The notes beneath the pieces are model-generated. The model was not told the DNA's origin. It did not search any database and worked only from the letters and a program-made list of their open reading frames with translations. A DNA stretch of 64,000 nucleotides from assembly GCF_002300165.1 (NCBI RefSeq), contig NZ_MLCE01000022.1, positions 1 to 64,000 on the forward strand. The letters are read 5' to 3'. Source of the DNA: Streptomyces sp. Tue6028 (GTDB lineage: Bacteria; Actinomycetota; Actinomycetes; Streptomycetales; Streptomycetaceae). Positions within the stretch are counted from its first letter, which is position 1. Every line of letters begins with the position of its first letter. Both the position numbers and the translations under genes were made by a program. Below are positions 1 through 8,309 of the stretch, piece after piece.

Positions 1-64
1 GCGGGGGTTTTCTGCGTTTACGGGCTGCCTGCGTGCCGTTGCGCGGGTCGATTAGGGTCGACCC

Positions 65-709
65 ATGCGATACGACCTGGTGATCTTCGACAATGACGGT
101 GTCCTGGTGGACAGCGAGCGGATCTCCAACACGATCCTGGCCGCCCATCTCACCGAGCTGGGGCATCCGACCTCGTACGAGGACTCCATCAGGGACTACA
201 TGGGCTCGGCGATGCACCGCATCCACGACCTCGTGCACGAGCGCAGCGGCCGGCGGCTTCCCGACGACTTCGACGACGTCTTCCACGCACGCGTCTTCGC
301 CGCCTTCGAGCGGGAGTTGGAGCCCGTTCCCGGTGCCGTGCAGGTGCTGGAGAAGTTGGCCGCGGACGGTGTGCCGTACTGCGTGGCCTCCTCAGGGAGC
401 CATGAGCGGATCCGGGTGGGGCACCGCAAGACGGGGCTCGACCAATGGTTCGACGAAGAGCGCGTCTTCAGCTCGCAGGATGTGGGACGGGGCAAGCCCG
501 CCCCCGACCTGTTCCTGCACGCCGCCGAGCGCATGGGTGTACCGCCGCGGCGGTGTGTCGTCGTGGAGGACAGCCCGCTGGGCGTGCAGGCGGCGCATGC
601 GGCAGGCATGGACGTGTACGGGTTCACCGCCATGACACCCGCCGCCAAACTCGGCGGCGCCACCCAACTGTTCTCCGACATGGGCGAGTTGGCTGACCTG
701 CTGGTATGA
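65..709 (+). CDS. HAD-superfamily hydrolase, beta-phosphoglucomutase-like
   Basis: This 214-residue protein is a soluble HAD-type phosphatase or phosphomutase. The N-terminus carries the aspartate signature FDNDGVLVDSE, where Asp9 would be the nucleophile and Asp11 the acid/base. A C-terminal block, VVVEDSPLGVQAAHAAGM, is the Mg-binding motif typical of the beta-phosphoglucomutase/CbbY subgroup. The cap domain lies at roughly residues 15-85. ATG 65 is the first start in frame and fits the usual family length of 210-230. The substrate cannot be told from sequence. The 64 bases before it show no gene. Confidence 0.9.
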   Translation: MRYDLVIFDNDGVLVDSERISNTILAAHLTELGHPTSYEDSIRDYMGSAMHRIHDLVHERSGRRLPDDFDDVFHARVFAAFERELEPVPGAVQVLEKLAADGVPYCVASSGSHERIRVGHRKTGLDQWFDEERVFSSQDVGRGKPAPDLFLHAAERMGVPPRRCVVVEDSPLGVQAAHAAGMDVYGFTAMTPAAKLGGATQLFSDMGELADLLV

Positions 710-855
710 CGCCGCCCGTGACGGCGTCCATGCGCGGCGACTGACATTTGTCATGCGGAGCTCCGGACGATCGTTTCTGTCGGCGGACGGGGTCCGACCG
801 CGAAGCTGAGTACATCGAAACGGGACGTACACAGCGACGACGGAGGGACCCGATC

Positions 856-1557
856 ATGAGCGCCACGACCATCGAGACCAGCACCGAAGCGACCGCCGTC
901 GCGGCGACCGGCCCGGCCGCCGCCAAGCCCAGCTTCCTGCCGCTGATCATGGACGTGGCGGTGCCCCTGGCGTCGTACTACCTCCTGAAGAACGGGTTCG
1001 GGATGAGCACCGTGGCGGCTCTGGCCTGGAGCAGCGTGGTGCCGGCGGTGCGGACGCTGTGGAGCCTGGTGAAGGAGCGCACGTTCAACGGGCTGGCCGG
1101 ACTGATCCTCCTCGTCAACGTCGTCGGACTGCTCCTCAGCCTGGTCGCCGGCGACCCGCGATTGATGCTGGCGAAGGACAGCGGTGTCGGCAGCGTGGTC
1201 GGTATCGGCATCCTGCTGTCGGTGCGGCTCGGCCGGCCGATGATGACGCAGGGGATGAAGCCGTTCCTGATCAAGGGCGACGCGGCCAAGAACGCGGCCT
1301 GGGAGCGGCTGCTCGCCGGCTCCGAGCGGTTCCGGCAGGCGGAGCGGACCTTCTCCCTCATCTGGGGAGCGGCGCTGCTCGGTGAGTGCGTGCTGCGGGT
1401 GGTGGGCGCGTACACGCTGCCGGTCGACACCATGGTCTGGCTCGGCACGGTCGTCATGGTCGCCACGATCGGCCTGGCCATCCTCCTCAGCGGGCGCTTC
1501 GCGGTCGTCCCGATGGAGAAGCTGCTGGAGCAGGAGCTGGCCGGCCGGACCCGCTGA
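856..1557 (+). CDS. VC0807-type multipass membrane protein
   Basis: The protein has 233 residues starting at ATG 856, which has the purine-rich stretch GGAGGGA about nine bases upstream. After a Thr/Ala-rich tail of about 25 residues there are several hydrophobic segments (near residues 30-50, 80-100, 110-130, 170-190 and 195-215). This pattern resembles the VC0807 family of membrane proteins, whose function is not established. The open frame extends upstream to 748, but that extension is charged and low quality, so I chose the internal ATG. The gene stands alone between the HAD hydrolase and an MFS permease on the same strand. Confidence 0.75.
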   Translation: MSATTIETSTEATAVAATGPAAAKPSFLPLIMDVAVPLASYYLLKNGFGMSTVAALAWSSVVPAVRTLWSLVKERTFNGLAGLILLVNVVGLLLSLVAGDPRLMLAKDSGVGSVVGIGILLSVRLGRPMMTQGMKPFLIKGDAAKNAAWERLLAGSERFRQAERTFSLIWGAALLGECVLRVVGAYTLPVDTMVWLGTVVMVATIGLAILLSGRFAVVPMEKLLEQELAGRTR

Positions 1558-1650
1558 ACGGCGGGGCCGCCCGCCCCGGTTCACCCGAGAAGCCGCTCGA
1601 CCGGCTCGGCCCGGTCCCCACGGAGTGCCGCTCCACCGCTTCACCCGAAG

Positions 1651-1669
1651 AGATGAGCAAAATTCATCT
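1651..1669. promoter_or_regulatory. Inverted repeat upstream of the MFS gene, candidate operator
   Basis: AGATGA and TCATCT form perfect 6-bp arms around the 7-base spacer GCAAAAT. The symmetry continues imperfectly outward (CCGAAG / CTTCGG). It is an AT-rich island 48 bases before the permease start, the usual place for a repressor site. No regulator is encoded next to it, so its partner is unknown. Confidence 0.45.
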
Positions 1670-1716
1670 TCGGCTTGATCTACCCACCGGTAAGCCGGGG
1701 CCCTACGCTCGCCGCC

Positions 1717-2925
1717 ATGACAGATGTGCTGCGACGCGGTAGGGCCTCTTTGGCGTTCAGCTTCTTCGCTCAGGGCGCCACCTTCGCGCTCCTCGTGACG
1801 CGCATCCCGGCCATCCAGGACCGCTACGGGATATCCGACGCGCTGCTGCCCGTCTTCCTGGCCGCCGTGCCCATCCTCGCCGGGGTCGGCAGCGTGACCA
1901 CCGAGCACCTGGTCAAGCGGATACCGGCCAGCCGTCTGCTGCGCTGGTCCCAGCCGGTCGTGCTGCTCGCCCTGCTCGGTGTCGGCGCCGGCGACCACCT
2001 CGTCGAGGTCGCGATCGCCCTGGGCGCCTTCGGTCTCGCGGTCGGCGCGCTCGACGCCTCGATGAACATGCTCGGGGTGAGCCTCCAACGGACGTACGGA
2101 CGCAGCATCATGCTCGGCTTCCACGCCGCGTACAGCCTGGGCGGGATCGTGGGTGCGTCGCTCGCGTGGGCGGGGGCGCACTGGCACCTGTCGCTGCTCG
2201 TGTCCTACCTGCCGGTGGCGCTGGTGCTGCTTCCGGCCACGTTCGTGGGGAGCCGCTGGTATGTCGACGGGGGCGCGCCCGAGCAGCGGGAGGCGGCCGA
2301 GGGCGGGCCCGTCGTCTTCAAGCTGCTGCTGCCGCTGTGTCTCGTGATGACGTTCGCGTACATCGGGGACTCGACGGTCTCCAACTGGAGCGCCAAGTAC
2401 CTTCAGGACGTGCTGGGCAGCTCCGAGCAGCTGGCGACCGTTCCGTACAACGTGTACATGGTGACGACGCTGCTGGGCCGGGCGATCGGCGACTTCGGGG
2501 TGCGGCGCTTCGGGGCCGTGGCCGTGGTGCGGCTCGGGGCGGTGGTGGCGGCGCTCGGGTTCGCGGTCGTGGCGGTCGCCCCCGGTGCCTGGGTGGGCAT
2601 GCTCGGATTCACGCTGTTGGGCCTGGGGTTGTGCGTGATCGTGCCGCAGACCTTCGCGGCGGCGGGGCGGCTCTTCCCGGGCGCCTCGGACACGGCGATC
2701 GCGCGCCTGAACATCTTCAACTACGTGGGCTTCCTGATCGGTTCGCCGTTGGTCGGGGCCCTGGGGGACGCCTGGAACTACCGGGGCGCCATGCTCGTAC
2801 CGATGGTGCTGGTCCTGGTGACCTTGGGGTACGCCCGGTCGTTCGCCCCTGAACCAAACCGATACGGTGACGGTCATGAGCGGCCGCGCACAGCTGATGT
2901 GGGACGAGGCAGTAACGGGCTATGA
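1717..2925 (+). CDS. MFS transporter
   Basis: This 402-residue permease shows twelve hydrophobic stretches and no soluble domain. It looks like the FucP/YbjJ-like branch of the major facilitator superfamily: the first half has ALLVTRIPAIQDRYGIS after TM1, and the second half opens near residue 205 with VFKLLLPLCLVMTFAYIGDS. The substrate is unknown. ATG 1717 was chosen over an upstream in-frame start at 1675 because the hydrophobic N-terminus begins directly after it. The end overlaps the acuC-like gene by 50 bases, so the two are probably co-transcribed. An inverted repeat at 1651-1669 may regulate it. Confidence 0.88.
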   Translation: MTDVLRRGRASLAFSFFAQGATFALLVTRIPAIQDRYGISDALLPVFLAAVPILAGVGSVTTEHLVKRIPASRLLRWSQPVVLLALLGVGAGDHLVEVAIALGAFGLAVGALDASMNMLGVSLQRTYGRSIMLGFHAAYSLGGIVGASLAWAGAHWHLSLLVSYLPVALVLLPATFVGSRWYVDGGAPEQREAAEGGPVVFKLLLPLCLVMTFAYIGDSTVSNWSAKYLQDVLGSSEQLATVPYNVYMVTTLLGRAIGDFGVRRFGAVAVVRLGAVVAALGFAVVAVAPGAWVGMLGFTLLGLGLCVIVPQTFAAAGRLFPGASDTAIARLNIFNYVGFLIGSPLVGALGDAWNYRGAMLVPMVLVLVTLGYARSFAPEPNRYGDGHERPRTADVGRGSNGL

Positions 2926-4048
2926 CTTCGGTCCCGAGCACCCGATGGACCCGGTCAGGCTCGCGCTGACCCGGAGCCTGGTCGGCGCTTTCGGGCTCGA
3001 CCGTGACGTCGACGTCGTCGCGGCGAAGTCCGCCGGGGACTCCACACTGCGGCTCGTGCACCGCGAGGACTACGTGGAGGCGGTCAAGGCCGCGTCCGCC
3101 GACCCGGGGTCCGCGGACTCGTCGTACGGGCTGGGGACCGTGGACGACCCCGCGTTCGCCGGGATGCACGAGGTGTCGGCGCTGATCGCCGGGCAGTCCG
3201 TGGGGGCCGCCGAGGCGGTGTGGCGCGGAGACGCGCTGCACGCCGTGAACTTCGCGGGCGGTCTGCACCACGCGATGCCCGGTGCCGCGTCCGGGTTCTG
3301 CATCTACAACGACGCCGCGCTCGCCATCGCCCGGCTGCTCGAACTGGGAGCCGAGCGTGTCGCGTACGTCGACGTCGACGTGCACCACGGCGACGGAGTG
3401 CAGGCGGCCTTCTGGGAGGACCCGAGGGTCCTCACGATCTCGCTGCACGAGCATCCGCGGACGCTGTTCCCACAGACGGGATGGCCGGAGGAGACCGGCG
3501 CCGTCAAGGCGGCGGGCTCCGCGGTCAACGTCGCCCTGCCCGCCGGCACCGGGGACGCCGGATGGCTGCGCGCCTTCCACTCGGTGGTGCCCGAGCTGAT
3601 CGCGGACTTCCGGCCCCAGGTCCTGGTCACCCAGCACGGCGCCGACACCCACTTCGAGGACCCGCTCGCGCACCTCGCCGTCTCGCTCGACGCCCAGCGC
3701 GCGGTGCAGATGGCCTGCCACGACCTGGCGCACGAGTACGCGGACGGGCGCTGGGTCGCGCTCGGTGGCGGCGGGTACGCCGTGGTGGAGGTCGTGCCGC
3801 GGTCCTGGACGCACCTGGTCGCGATCGCCGCGGGCCGGCCGCTGGCACCCGAGACGGTGATCCCCGAGAGCTGGCGGCAGGAAGTCTTCGCTCGTGCCCG
3901 GCAGTTGGCGCCGGCGCGGATGACGGACGGTCGCTGGCCCGTGCCCTGGAAGGACTGGGAAGCGGGGTACGACCCCGCGGACCGTCTGGACCAGGCGATC
4001 GTCGCCACCCGCAGGGCCGTGTTCCCGCTGCGCGGTCTGTTGGCCTAG
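2876..4048 (+). CDS. acuC: AcuC-type histone deacetylase family protein
   Basis: This 390-residue class I/II HDAC-fold enzyme would remove acyl groups from lysine. In Bacillus, AcuC reactivates acetyl-CoA synthetase this way. The zinc/catalytic motif YVDVDVHHGDGVQ lies near residue 162, followed by LHEHPRTLFPQTG and QHGADTHFEDPLAH, all family hallmarks. The Bacillus role is a family inference. I placed the start at ATG 2876 with GGTGA five bases upstream. A GTG at 2867 lies inside that ribosome-binding site. The gene overlaps the preceding permease by 50 bases, and its TAG stop lies inside the left end of an inverted-repeat element. Confidence 0.9.
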   Translation: MSGRAQLMWDEAVTGYDFGPEHPMDPVRLALTRSLVGAFGLDRDVDVVAAKSAGDSTLRLVHREDYVEAVKAASADPGSADSSYGLGTVDDPAFAGMHEVSALIAGQSVGAAEAVWRGDALHAVNFAGGLHHAMPGAASGFCIYNDAALAIARLLELGAERVAYVDVDVHHGDGVQAAFWEDPRVLTISLHEHPRTLFPQTGWPEETGAVKAAGSAVNVALPAGTGDAGWLRAFHSVVPELIADFRPQVLVTQHGADTHFEDPLAHLAVSLDAQRAVQMACHDLAHEYADGRWVALGGGGYAVVEVVPRSWTHLVAIAAGRPLAPETVIPESWRQEVFARARQLAPARMTDGRWPVPWKDWEAGYDPADRLDQAIVATRRAVFPLRGLLA

Positions 4049-4213
4049 GGGGCTTCGTTGGGATCGGCCCGGGTCCGCGACGCCCGGCACGGCACCTCGC
4101 CGCGTTGTCGGACCACCCGAGTACGCCCAGTACGCGGGTGATCCTCCGCCTTGCGATGCACCGCGCCGGACCACGCGGCCCGATCCGACCCGATCCGAAC
4201 GAAACCCCCCTAG
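4045..4213. repeat. CTAG-bounded inverted-repeat element, copy 1
   Basis: A 169-bp noncoding element is bounded by CTAG on both sides, with imperfect terminal inverted repeats beginning GGGGGCTTCGTTGGGATC and ending as the complement. It has an internal inverted repeat, CACCCG (4114-4119) with CGGGTG (4135-4140). Copy 2 at 26366-26533 differs at about 11 positions. The left CTAG contains the TAG stop of the acuC-like gene. Size and ends suggest a MITE-like element. It could also fold as a terminator. Confidence 0.75.
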
Positions 4214-4324
4214 GGCGACTCCCGGCCGGAAGCGGTGCCGGCACTGTGGACCCATTAGGCCAACTGTGGGGCATTTTCTGCGTTTTGGGCTTGTGGCGGC
4301 GATGGATGCGCCAGCATCGCTGAC

Positions 4325-5140
4325 GTGTTGAGCACCGGAGCAATGCGTGCACACCTGCTGGCCGCCCGGTTGGCCGGGCCCGTGGCCACCTCGCGCGAGG
4401 AGAGCCTGCGCAGCTATCGGCTCTTCGCCGCCCGCGATCCCCGGATGCTGCTCGGCCTCGATCCCGAATGGACCTGGCGGCAGCAGGACTTGATCGAGCT
4501 GATGGCCGACAAGTGCGGGGTTTCGGCCGATCCCGCGCACACTTCAGGGCATGATGTGATCGATCCCGAGCGCACCCTGGTGGCGCTCGACGCCTTCGCG
4601 CAGCGGCTCGGCGAGGCGGCCCGCAGCCGTACTCCGGTGCTCCTCGGCACCGGTCATCCGCACCGGCTGATCGGTTTCTACGCCGCTCTCGCGGACGCCC
4701 TGTCGGCGGCGGGATGTACGGTCCTCACTCCCGCGAAGGGTAGCTGTGTCGACATAACGACCCGGTTCGGCCTACGCACGTACAACCTTGACTACGTACA
4801 AGGTGTCGCGCTGGTGCGCGAACCAGGGGTGCAGGCCACCGGGCGTGCGACCGGCGCGCACACCCACTCGCCGCTCCCGGTTCGGACCGCTCTGGCGGCC
4901 GCCGCGGAGGCCGGCGGCCCCCTCCCGGAGCTGGTCATCGGGGACCACGGATGGGTCTGCGGGGCAGGTCAGCTGGGGTTCGAGGCGATGGGGCTGGCCG
5001 ATACGGACGATCCTGCGCTCTTCGTCGGAGAGGCAGAGGGGCAGGTGTCCGTCGTCGTTCCGCTTGATGACGCTGTGCGGTCTGATTACTACCGACCGCT
5101 TACTCGCTATGTACTCAATCGAGCGTGTCTGTCACAGTAG
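4325..5140 (+). CDS. Conserved actinobacterial protein, possible phosphatase
   Basis: This 271-residue soluble protein resembles a streptomycete family often labelled phosphatase. I cannot name a catalytic motif with certainty. Conserved-looking blocks are LLGTGHPHRLIGFYAALADAL in the middle and GDHGWVCGAGQLG near the C-terminus. GTG 4325 starts the frame. ATG 4343 is an alternative with GGAG very close to it, and neither has a well-spaced ribosome-binding site. It precedes the HTH-bS22 pair on the same strand, 129 bases away from the HTH gene. Confidence 0.7.
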   Translation: MLSTGAMRAHLLAARLAGPVATSREESLRSYRLFAARDPRMLLGLDPEWTWRQQDLIELMADKCGVSADPAHTSGHDVIDPERTLVALDAFAQRLGEAARSRTPVLLGTGHPHRLIGFYAALADALSAAGCTVLTPAKGSCVDITTRFGLRTYNLDYVQGVALVREPGVQATGRATGAHTHSPLPVRTALAAAAEAGGPLPELVIGDHGWVCGAGQLGFEAMGLADTDDPALFVGEAEGQVSVVVPLDDAVRSDYYRPLTRYVLNRACLSQ

Positions 5141-5269
5141 GCGGCCGATGGCATCCCCTCTTCCCCACTCGCATCACCCGCCCCTAGTCTGGGGAGTGAG
5201 CACGCAACGACGAAGAGTCACCGGAAGGGGAAGCCGGTGGCCGTCGAGTGCGGAAGGTTCAGGTGTGTC

Positions 5270-5482
5270 ATGGCTGCAGCTGGCGAGAGGCCTCTGAACG
5301 AGGTTCAGTTCCTTACCGTGGCGGAGGTCGCCTCGGTGATGCGAGTGTCGAAGATGACCGTGTACCGGCTGGTGCACAGCGGTCATCTGCCGGCCATCCG
5401 GGTGGGGAGGTCCTTCCGGGTGCCGGAGCAAGCGGTTCACGAGTACCTCCGTGAGAGCTATGTGGGGGTGGAGACGGCCTGA
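5270..5482 (+). CDS. Excisionase/BldC-like helix-turn-helix protein
   Basis: A 70-residue MerR-like winged-helix protein of the excisionase type. Residues 14-60 read FLTVAEVASVMRVSKMTVYR, then a wing with HLPAIRVGRSFRVPEQAV. It consists of a single DNA-binding domain with no effector domain, like BldC. I chose ATG 5270 because homologues begin close to MAAAGERPLN. A GTG at 5237 with AAGGGG six bases upstream is a real alternative that would add eleven residues. The order HTH, bS22, SDR, acyltransferase matches mycobacterial Rv0500A-Rv0502, so this small regulator belongs to an old conserved block. Its target is unknown. Confidence 0.88.
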   Translation: MAAAGERPLNEVQFLTVAEVASVMRVSKMTVYRLVHSGHLPAIRVGRSFRVPEQAVHEYLRESYVGVETA

Positions 5483-5525
5483 CGGCGTTTCCGGGGGATC
5501 GTGGAGATCTCCCGGAACCCCTCGA

Positions 5526-5555
5526 TTACGACCTCGGCGCTCGGACGGGTAGGCT
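5526..5555 (+). promoter_or_regulatory. Candidate vegetative promoter for bS22
   Basis: TTACGA at 5526-5531 and TAGGCT at 5550-5555 are separated by 18 bases, close to the Streptomyces HrdB pattern (TTGACa, TAGgCT). They lie about 70 bases before the bS22 start in the gap after the HTH gene. Confidence 0.45.
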
Positions 5556-5623
5556 GGCCCCTCATAGGTCGTGTGGGCCCATGCAGCCCAGCACCGAGTA
5601 AAGAGAAGTGAGCGAGGGTAGTC

Positions 5624-5722
5624 GTGGGCTCTGTTATCAAGAAGCGGCGCAAGCGGATGGCGAAGAAGAAGCACCGCAAGCTGCTCAAGCGCACTCGCGT
5701 TCAGCGTCGCAACAAGAAGTAA
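5624..5722 (+). CDS. 30S ribosomal protein bS22 (AURKAIP1/COX24 domain)
   Basis: This 32-residue, extremely basic protein starts at GTG 5624 and begins MGSVIKKRRKRMAKKKHRK. About 60 percent of its residues are Lys or Arg. It matches the actinobacterial bS22 protein, which shares the AURKAIP1/COX24 domain and sits on the small subunit in mycobacterial ribosomes. It is below the size that most gene finders report. It has its own promoter-like sequence and is followed 21 bases later by a strong terminator, so it is probably a short abundant transcript. Confidence 0.9.
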   Translation: MGSVIKKRRKRMAKKKHRKLLKRTRVQRRNKK

Positions 5723-5743
5723 GCGGCGCCGCACAAGCGCATG

Positions 5744-5777
5744 ACGTGGCCCCCCACCGGCTGGTGGGGGGCCACGT
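5744..5777 (+). terminator. Rho-independent-type terminator after bS22
   Basis: Perfect 15-bp arms (ACGTGGCCCCCCACC and its complement) enclose the tetraloop GGCT. No U-run follows, which is common in Streptomyces terminators. Confidence 0.8.
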
Positions 5778-6077
5778 GCGTGTCCGGGGTGGCTGTGCGG
5801 GCGGGTCCGCGCGGCCGTGCGGGCGCCGATCCGGTCCCGGGTTCGCGCCGGTTCGCGCCGGGTTCGGCGCAGGTTCGGGGCCGGTCCGGTGCGGGGCGTG
5901 GACGTGTGTGAGCCTTAGGCCGAATGGCTGGGTCTGGTCGTACGTCTGTGGCTGTCGTCACTTCATGCATCGGGCGGTCATCACAGCGCAACATCCAACC
6001 GCTAGGTTGGCGGCACACGGGGAACCCGGCAGGGTACGCGCAGAGCTACGTCCAGTTCTGGAAGGAAGGCGCTGATC
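5778..6077. other. Intergenic region before the SDR gene
   Basis: I see no coding sequence here. It contains a 10-bp direct repeat GTTCGCGCCG at 5841-5850 and 5851-5860 in a GGTTCG-rich stretch, and the palindrome at 5995-6010. The promoter of the SDR-acyltransferase pair must lie in the right half. Confidence 0.5.
5995..6010. promoter_or_regulatory. Palindrome CCAACC-GCTA-GGTTGG
   Basis: Perfect 6-bp arms around GCTA lie about 68 bases before the SDR start. The position suits an operator for the SDR-acyltransferase transcript. The binding protein is unknown; the upstream HTH protein is one candidate by proximity only. Confidence 0.4.
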
Positions 6078-7139
6078 TTGGGGAAGGTCGTGCTCGTGAC
6101 CGGAGTGGCCCGCCAGCTGGGGGGCCGGTTCGTGCGACGGATCCAGCGTGACCCGCAGGTCGACCGGGTGGTCGCCGTGGACGCGGTCCCGCCCGAGCAT
6201 CATCTCGGCGGCGCCGATTTCGTGCAGGCGGACATCCGCCAGCCGGCCATCGCGCGGGTGCTCGCCGAGCACACCGTCGACACGGTGGTGCACATGGACG
6301 TGACCGGTACGGCGCTGAGCGGCGGCAGCCGGACCACGGTCAAGGAGACCAACGTCATCGGCACCATGCAGCTCCTGGGTGCCTGCCAGAAGTCCCCGAC
6401 GGTCAAACGGCTCGTCGTGAAGTCCAGTACCAACGTGTACGGCTCCGCTCCCCGCGACCCCGCCGTCTTCACCGAGACCACACCGCCCAAGTCGCTGCCC
6501 AGCGGCGGCTTCGCGAAGGACACCGTGGAGGTCGAGGGCTACGTACGCGGGTTCGCGCGCCGCAGGCCCGATGTGGCCGTGTGCGTGCTGCGGTTCGCCA
6601 ACATCCTCGGGCCGAGCGCGGACTCGCCGCTCGCCTCGTACTTCTCGCTGCCCGTGCTGCCGACCGTCTTCGGCTACGACCCGCGCCTGCAGTTCGTGCA
6701 CGAGGACGACGTGATCGAGGTCCTGCGACTCGCCTCGCACGAGCCGGAGCGCGGCACCCTCAACAGCGGCACGTTCAACATCGCGGGCGACGGCGTCCTG
6801 TTGCTCTCGCAGTGCGCGCGACGTCTCGGCCGGCCCACGGTGCCGCTGCTGCTGCCCGCGCTCAGCTGGGCGGGCACGGCCGTGCGTACCCTGGGCGTGA
6901 CGGACTTCTCGCCGGAGCAACTGCGGCTGCTCACGCACGGCCGGGTCGTGTCGACGAACCAGATGCGCGAAACGCTGGGCTACAAGCCGAAGTACACGAC
7001 CGCGGAGACCTTCGCGGACTTCGCCCGCAGCCGGGGGCCCGGACTCCTGCCCCCCGAGGCCCTTGCGGGGGCCGTCGACCGGATCGCCGCGCTGCCCGTC
7101 CTGGGCGGCGGCCACCCCCCGACGCAGAGCGCCAACTGA
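6078..7139 (+). CDS. Atypical SDR, NAD-dependent epimerase/dehydratase family
   Basis: A 353-residue extended SDR starting at TTG 6078 with GAAGGAAGG upstream. The Rossmann segment is KVVLVTGVARQLGGRFVRR, and SSTNVYGSAPRD marks the usual serine/threonine region. The catalytic Tyr-x3-Lys is not evident: the matching stretch reads LPSGGFAKDTVEVEGY, with Gly four residues before the Lys. The mycobacterial homologue Rv0501 (called galE2) sits in the same gene order. A sugar epimerase role is therefore doubtful, and a binding or non-classical role is possible. The next gene, an acyltransferase, starts 14 bases later, so the two form an operon. Confidence 0.85.
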   Translation: MGKVVLVTGVARQLGGRFVRRIQRDPQVDRVVAVDAVPPEHHLGGADFVQADIRQPAIARVLAEHTVDTVVHMDVTGTALSGGSRTTVKETNVIGTMQLLGACQKSPTVKRLVVKSSTNVYGSAPRDPAVFTETTPPKSLPSGGFAKDTVEVEGYVRGFARRRPDVAVCVLRFANILGPSADSPLASYFSLPVLPTVFGYDPRLQFVHEDDVIEVLRLASHEPERGTLNSGTFNIAGDGVLLLSQCARRLGRPTVPLLLPALSWAGTAVRTLGVTDFSPEQLRLLTHGRVVSTNQMRETLGYKPKYTTAETFADFARSRGPGLLPPEALAGAVDRIAALPVLGGGHPPTQSAN

Positions 7140-7153
7140 GGAGCGCATCAACG

Positions 7154-8203
7154 ATGGCGGACGCCAAAGTCATTCCGTTCGATGACGACCGGTCGCGCGG
7201 GGCTGCGATGCAGCGCCCGCAGCGGCGCCGGACCGCGGGGAGCCGGCGCAAGAGCGAGCCCGTGGTGGTTCGTGAGGTCCAGCCCCTGCCGGGCCCGGCC
7301 GTCCCACAGGATGATGTTCCTGTGACGCGTGAGGAACAGCCACCCCAGCAGCCGCAGGACGGCGGCGGTCTGGAGCGGCGTATCGCCGGGGGCCTGGCCT
7401 TCCTGCGCCGCCGGCTGACCGGTGACTACGAGGTCGACGACTTCGGCTACGACGCCGAACTCACCGACCAGGTCCTGATGTCGCTGATCCGGCCGTTGTA
7501 CGACAAGTACTTCCGCGTCGACGTGAAGGGCATCGAGAACATCCCGTCCGAGGGTGGGGCGCTGATCGTCGCCAACCACTCGGGGACCCTGCCGCTGGAC
7601 GGCCTGATGATGCAGGTCGCCGTCCACGACAACCACCCCGCGGGCCGTCATCTGCGCCTTCTCGCCGCCGACCTGGTCTTCATGCTGCCGGTCGTCAACG
7701 AGCTGGCCCGCAAGGCCGGTCACACCCTGGCCTGCGCGGAGGACGCAGAACGGCTCCTGGAACGGGGCGAAGTGGTCGGTGTGATGCCGGAGGGCTTCAA
7801 GGGCATCGGCAAGCCGTTCAGCGAGCGCTACAAGCTCCAGCGCTTCGGCCGCGGCGGGTTCGTCTCCACCGCCCTGCGCCAGGGCACCCCGATCATCCCG
7901 TGCTCGATCGTGGGCGCGGAGGAGATCTACCCGATGATCGGCAACGCGAAGACCCTCGCGAGGCTGCTGGGCTTCCCGTACTTCCCGATCACGCCGACCT
8001 TCCCGTGGCTGGGGCCGCTCGGTGCGATTCCGCTGCCCACGAAGTGGACGATCCAATTCGGTGAGCCGATCCGCACGGACGGCTATCCGCCGGAGGCGGC
8101 CGAGGATCCGATGCTGATGTTCAATCTGACGGACCAGGTCAGGGAGCAGATCCAGCACACGCTGTACAAGCTGCTGGTGCAGCGGCGGTCCGTGTTCTTC
8201 TGA
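7154..8203 (+). CDS. PlsC-like lysophospholipid acyltransferase family protein
   Basis: This 349-residue protein has a disordered basic and proline/glutamine-rich N-terminal region (about residues 10-75) followed by an acyltransferase domain. The active-site block reads ANHSGTLPLDG, where the His and Asp are six residues apart rather than the classical four, and PEGFKGIGKPF is block III. It would move an acyl chain to a glycerolipid or similar acceptor at the membrane. ATG 7154 was chosen: it sits 14 bases after the SDR stop, with GAGGAG overlapping that stop. The mycobacterial counterpart is Rv0502 in the same order. Confidence 0.88.
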   Translation: MADAKVIPFDDDRSRGAAMQRPQRRRTAGSRRKSEPVVVREVQPLPGPAVPQDDVPVTREEQPPQQPQDGGGLERRIAGGLAFLRRRLTGDYEVDDFGYDAELTDQVLMSLIRPLYDKYFRVDVKGIENIPSEGGALIVANHSGTLPLDGLMMQVAVHDNHPAGRHLRLLAADLVFMLPVVNELARKAGHTLACAEDAERLLERGEVVGVMPEGFKGIGKPFSERYKLQRFGRGGFVSTALRQGTPIIPCSIVGAEEIYPMIGNAKTLARLLGFPYFPITPTFPWLGPLGAIPLPTKWTIQFGEPIRTDGYPPEAAEDPMLMFNLTDQVREQIQHTLYKLLVQRRSVFF

Positions 8204-8257
8204 GTGTTTCGGGTCCTGCCGAGTTCTTCGGCGGGACCGGTTCGTACGCGCGCCTGT

Positions 8258-8303
8258 ACGCGGCTGGGGGCGCCCTTCCGGAGAAGGGCGCCCCCAGCCG
8301 CGT
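8258..8303. terminator. Bidirectional terminator between acyltransferase and rsbN
   Basis: Perfect 20-bp arms (ACGCGGCTGGGGGCGCCCTT and complement) enclose a 6-base loop. It lies between converging genes and ends seven bases from the rsbN stop, so it can serve both strands. Confidence 0.85.
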
Positions 8304-8309
8304 AGTGCG

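Noticed and set aside
751..2877. A 708-codon open frame on the minus strand
   Set aside because: It is opposite the VC0807-type and MFS genes; its composition (His/Arg/Gln/Asp-rich) is that of antisense high-GC sequence.
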